From contig NZ_NRRV01000026.1 of assembly GCF_016583825.1 (NCBI RefSeq), positions 1 to 64,000 on the forward strand: a stretch of DNA of 64,000 bases, written 5' to 3'. Positions within the stretch are counted from its first letter, which is position 1, and each line of letters opens with the position of its first letter. This document shows, in pieces, positions 60,867 through 64,000 of the stretch. The notes under the pieces are model-generated. The model saw only the letters and a list, made by a program, of their open reading frames with translations, was not told the DNA's origin and did not search any database. The DNA comes from Thiohalocapsa halophila (GTDB lineage: Bacteria > Pseudomonadota > Gammaproteobacteria > Chromatiales > Chromatiaceae). A program made the position numbers and the translations under genes.

Positions 60867-61363
60867 GACGGCACGCGTGCGCAGATCCGCAATTCCAAGG
60901 CTTCGATATTTCGGCCCGCGGCGCCACCAGCTTGCACAGCCGTAGCGGCTGCCAGCGCCGGTTGCTCGGCGCGGCTATCGTTCCACCGAATGATAATGGC
61001 GCAGTGCCCTGCGCCGCAGGCGGCGCCGGTGCAGTCCAGCGTGGCAAGCGGCTTGTCCGCGGGCTTCTCCAAGGGCGTGCGATTCAATTCTCCGGCCCAG
61101 TCTGCAAAGAGCGCATGCCCGTCAGGGGAGTCCGTGTCGATCTTGGTGCCGGCCAGCTCGGCGGGATGGGCGCGCAGACGGTCCGACAAGGCATAGGCAG
61201 CCAGCGTCGCATGGGAGCGCAGATAGGCGCTGTGGTTGCTGCGCATGGCCGCCAGCTGCAAGCCAGCAACGCCGAGGGCGCCGATGGCGATGATGAAAAG
61301 CGTTACCATCACTTCCACCAGCGAGAAGCCGCGGGCGCGAGCAGTGTGGCGAAGACGCGTCAT
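60863..61363 (-). CDS. pilV: Type IV minor pilin-like PilV
   Basis: The 166-residue prepilin has the leader MTRLRHTARARG followed by FSLVEVMVTLFIIAIGALGVAGLQ, and the PilV phrase NHSAYLRSHATLAAYALSDRLRA. It is the first gene of the operon on the minus strand. No fimT or pilU-like gene lies immediately upstream, where the divergent protease gene begins. Confidence 0.93.
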   Translation of the reverse strand: MTRLRHTARARGFSLVEVMVTLFIIAIGALGVAGLQLAAMRSNHSAYLRSHATLAAYALSDRLRAHPAELAGTKIDTDSPDGHALFADWAGELNRTPLEKPADKPLATLDCTGAACGAGHCAIIIRWNDSRAEQPALAAATAVQAGGAAGRNIEALELRICARVPS

Positions 61364-61776
61364 GCTTGACCTCTATGCGATCCACGCTAGCCTCAGAATT
61401 GCAGCCCGGCTCGGCCCGTGGTGTGGATGCGAAGGCCCGCCGTTGCCGGATGCGCCCCCGCCGCTGCGTGCAACGCGGCCTTCGGCTATCGCTCGCAAAG
61501 CGCTGCACTGAGCCGGTGCGCCAGGCGCCGTTGTATTTAAGCAAACCGCCTATCTTGGCGTCGGGGTATGCCCGAAGCGTACCGGAGCGTGTGGGAAAGT
61601 TGGCAGGTACACCGACGGGCAACCGAAATGGCGCGACCAGCGGGGCCCGGCCGCAGCGAAGCCCGAGCCGGGCCCCGGGGCTCGAAAAGGAACAGCTGAT
61701 AATACAGGAGGTTAAAGCCTCACTGGGGGAGACGCAGACGGCAGTGCCAAAAACGCCGACGCACGACGGCGGCGGG
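61364..61776. other. Divergent gap between pilV and the protease gene
   Basis: About 410 bp holding the promoter of the pilin operon (minus) and of the protease (plus). A strong ribosome-binding-like AGGAGG at 61709-61714 lies about 60 bp before the protease ATG, and no start codon follows at the right distance. A GC-rich inverted pair near 61645-61680 (GGGCCCGG...CCGGGCCC) could form a hairpin. No gene is supported. Confidence 0.45.
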
Positions 61777-62931
61777 ATGACGCCCCGACGCCGGCCCACA
61801 CCACCGCTCGCTCGCGCCGCAGGGCTGGCAACGGTGCTGGCCTTGCTGGCGGCGAGTGCCGCCGCCGAGATCTATCGCTATCGGGATGCAAACGGCAGCT
61901 GGGTGTTCTCTGACCGTCCGCCGCCGCAGGAGCAGCTGCGCACGCATTCAGGACAGTCGACGGCCCCCGGTGAGCCGCGGGTGCGGGTCCAGCCACTGCC
62001 CGAGACTCGCCAGTCAACCCCCCCTCCGCAACCTTCGCAACCTTCGCAGGGCAGGCCGCCCGCCGGCGCCGAAGTAGCCCTGCCAGCAAAGCCGGCGGAT
62101 CCGCGCCGCCTCGACGCGCGCCTGGCACGGCATTTCGAGCCGGTGACACCGGTGGAGCGCAGCAGCCTGGCGGTGGTCACGGTGCATTCGCAGATCGGCA
62201 CCGGCTCCGGCTTCTTCGTCACCGACGACGGGCTGCTGCTGACGAACCGCCATGTGGTGCGGCCGCCGCCCGACTGGGCCGCCGAAGAGCGTGCCGCGCT
62301 CGCGGCCCTCAAGGAGCAGCTGGACGCTATGGAGCAGCGGCTGTCCCTGCCGCGGGACCGATTCTCTGACCCCGGGGACTATGATCGGGGGAAGCGCATT
62401 TTCCGCGAGCGCTCCCGGGACTATCGGCAGGCGAAACGGAAGCTGGAAATGCAGCGCAACGCGGCCCTGATACAGCAAGCGTTCGAGATTCAGCTCAAGG
62501 ACGGGGAGCGCATGAGCGCGGACTTGGTGGATGTGAGCGAGCAGCATGACCTGGCTCTGCTGCGCGTGTCCGGCTATACCACGCCCTTCATCCGACCGAC
62601 GCCGAGCACGCGGCTGCATCAGACCCAACGCGTCTACGCCATCGGCAGCCCGCTCGGGATCAAGGACACGGTCACGGCCGGGATCTATACCGGGCGCCGC
62701 GAAGACATGCTGGTCACGGACGCACGCATCTTGCCCGGCAGCAGCGGCGGGCCGCTCGTGACCGAAGAAGGCTCCGCCATCGGCATCAATACCTGGAAGG
62801 CCACGGCGGAGGCGGACATCAAAGCCCGCGGCTTCGGGCTTGCCATTCCCATCGAGGCCGCCTTCGCCGAATTCCCGGACCTGCGGGCGTGGCGCGAGGT
62901 GCAGCACGAGCGGATGTCCGCCCCGCCCTGA
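61777..62931 (+). CDS. Exported DUF4124-trypsin-like serine protease
   Basis: The 384-residue product has a signal peptide (to about residue 30) and a short DUF4124 domain (IYRYRDANGSWVFSDRPPP, 32-50). A proline-rich linker and a trypsin/DegP-like domain with triad H159 (LTNRHVV), D258 (EQHDLALL) and S323 (PGSSGGPL) follow. Between His and Asp there is an extra charged helical insertion of about 80 residues (165-245) likely to be a coiled coil. No PDZ domain follows. It is divergent from the pilin operon. Confidence 0.88.
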   Translation: MTPRRRPTPPLARAAGLATVLALLAASAAAEIYRYRDANGSWVFSDRPPPQEQLRTHSGQSTAPGEPRVRVQPLPETRQSTPPPQPSQPSQGRPPAGAEVALPAKPADPRRLDARLARHFEPVTPVERSSLAVVTVHSQIGTGSGFFVTDDGLLLTNRHVVRPPPDWAAEERAALAALKEQLDAMEQRLSLPRDRFSDPGDYDRGKRIFRERSRDYRQAKRKLEMQRNAALIQQAFEIQLKDGERMSADLVDVSEQHDLALLRVSGYTTPFIRPTPSTRLHQTQRVYAIGSPLGIKDTVTAGIYTGRREDMLVTDARILPGSSGGPLVTEEGSAIGINTWKATAEADIKARGFGLAIPIEAAFAEFPDLRAWREVQHERMSAPP

Positions 62932-63076
62932 GCCGATTACATATCGTGCCTGCCGGCCGGCACAGTGTGGGGGCGCCGGCGTGGCGTGTGTCGCGGCAGA
63001 CTGCCTGGCGCAGCTGGGCCGGGGGCAGCAGGGCCGGCATTAGCCGGCAGCTCGGCGCCGCGCGATCGATGCCGCA

Positions 63077-64000
63077 TCAGCTCTCCGGATGCGGGTCCTT
63101 CAGGGTCACGAGCTCCTCGGCGCTCACCGGGTGGATGGCGACGGTGTCGTCGAGCTGGGCCTTGGTGGCGCCCATCTTCACCGCTACCGCAAAGCCCTGG
63201 AGCATCTCGTCGACGCCGTCGCCCACCATATGGATGCCCACCACGCGCTCTTCGTCACCCGCGCAGACCAGCTTCATGGCCGTGCGCGGCCCCTTGTGGC
63301 TCAGCGCGTAGCGCATGGGCTGGAACTTGGTCTGGTAGATGGTGATCCGCTCGCCCGACTCGCGCGCATCCCTTTCGGTGAGGCCGACGGCACCCGCGGG
63401 CGGATGTGCGAACACCACGGTGGGGATGTTGTCGTAGTCCAGACGGCGATTGGGCTGGTCGTTGAACAGCCGCTCGGCGAGCCGCCGCCCGGCAGCGATG
63501 GCCACCGGCGTCAGTGGTGCCCTGCCCGTAATATCGCCGAGGGCGTAGACGCCGGCGACGTTGGTGTTCTGAAAGGTATCCGTCGGCACGACGCCGTTGG
63601 GCAGCACGTCGACACCCGCCGCCTCCAGGCTCAGGTGCTCCGTATTCGGCCGTCGGCCAACGGCCCAGAGCACGGTATCGAAGCCGCTCAGGACCTGGTG
63701 CTCCTTGCCTATGACCGCGATGCCATCGTCCCGGCGCTCCAGGGCGCCGACGGCAAAAGGCAGGTGCATGTCGATGCCGTCTTGGGTCATGTTGTAGACG
63801 ACCGTCTCGCTGACGATGGGGTCGAAGGTCTCCAGCACGCGGCTCTCCAGCGCCACCACGGTGACCTCCGAGCCCAGCGCGCGCATCACGCCCGCCAGCT
63901 CCACGCCGATATAGCCGCCGCCGACCACGCAGACCCGCTTCGGCTGCTCTTGCAGCTCGAAGAAGCCGTCGGACGTGATGCCGAGCTCGGCCCCCGGCAC
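63077..64000 (-). CDS. gor: Glutathione (amide) reductase, C-terminal part; predicted NADH type
   Basis: The visible 307 codons start inside the protein, so the 5' end is outside the window. The NAD(P)-binding domain has [17 protein letters not shown], and the interface domain ends [10 protein letters not shown] with the conserved catalytic HP. In NADPH-dependent glutathione reductase the next segment has arginines that bind the 2'-phosphate (HLFVRKHAPLR). Here the equivalent reads [10 protein letters not shown], with Leu and Glu in place of both arginines and Glu in place of the intervening Lys. This matches NADH specificity and recalls the glutathione amide reductases of Chromatiaceae. The active-site disulfide is outside the window. 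Confidence 0.85.
   Translation of the reverse strand: MPGAELGITSDGFFELQEQPKRVCVVGGGYIGVELAGVMRALGSEVTVVALESRVLETFDPIVSETVVYNMTQDGIDMHLPFAVGALERRDDGIAVIGKEHQVLSGFDTVLWAVGRRPNTEHLSLEAAGVDVLPNGVVPTDTFQNTNVAGVYALGDITGRAPLTPVAIAAGRRLAERLFNDQPNRRLDYDNIPTVVFAHPPAGAVGLTERDARESGERITIYQTKFQPMRYALSHKGPRTAMKLVCAGDEERVVGIHMVGDGVDEMLQGFAVAVKMGATKAQLDDTVAIHPVSAEELVTLKDPHPES

Overview
The window is a high-GC (roughly two thirds G+C) gammaproteobacterial chromosome segment. Several features point to a sulfur-oxidising member of the Chromatiales, probably a purple sulfur bacterium. These are a DsrC/TusE-family protein next to a tyrosine/glycine-rich sulfur globule protein, the rhlB-trxA-rho and nudE-yrfG arrangements typical of Gammaproteobacteria, and a glutathione-reductase-type enzyme whose dinucleotide pocket looks NADH-specific, as in the glutathione amide reductases of Chromatium-like bacteria. 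The genus cannot be fixed from this sequence alone.

Layout. 0-0.5 kb: a structured, group-II-intron-like stretch and a cluster of palindromic repeats. 0.5-9.3 kb: housekeeping and sulfur genes (DsrC-like, DUF302, sulfur globule protein, hypA/hypB, DCC and MOSC proteins, a lipoprotein, a double thioredoxin, nudE, yrfG). 9.3-14.6 kb: rhlB-like helicase, trxA, rho and a PqiA-like membrane protein. 14.8-24.3 kb: a methyltransferase and a sensory block. In the sensory block a solute-binding protein, a multi-PAS GGDEF-EAL protein, a KaiC and a KaiB homologue are nearly back to back. They face a second pair made of a solute-binding protein and an internally deleted diguanylate cyclase. 24.5-28.5 kb: a giant FAD/Fe-S/CCG-domain oxidoreductase.

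28.2-40.0 kb is an accessory region. It holds three VapBC-type modules, a nucleotidyltransferase/HEPN-like pair, a HepT/MntA pair, a Uma2 nuclease, a metallopeptidase-like protein that has lost its zinc motif, and relics of a GTPase, of IncP-like tra genes, of an IS91-type transposase, of an autotransporter and of an RND adaptor. One VapBC is bracketed by a 392-bp direct repeat of the 3' end of the giant oxidoreductase gene.

40-49.4 kb returns to core genes (dienelactone hydrolase, HbpS-like protein, ispG, Nudix, yjbQ, mazG, speA), separated by conspicuous heptanucleotide and 15-bp tandem repeats. 49.5-54.1 kb is an RND efflux pair. 54.1-61.4 kb is a translationally coupled minor pilin operon (pilV-pilW-pilX-pilY1-pilE). 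61.7-64 kb holds a DUF4124-trypsin protease and the 3' part of the glutathione (amide) reductase gene, which runs off the right edge.

The most interesting unit is the solute-binding protein / GGDEF-EAL / KaiC / KaiB operon. It is laid out like a pathway from a periplasmic ligand, through cyclic-di-GMP, to a Kai-type ATPase switch.
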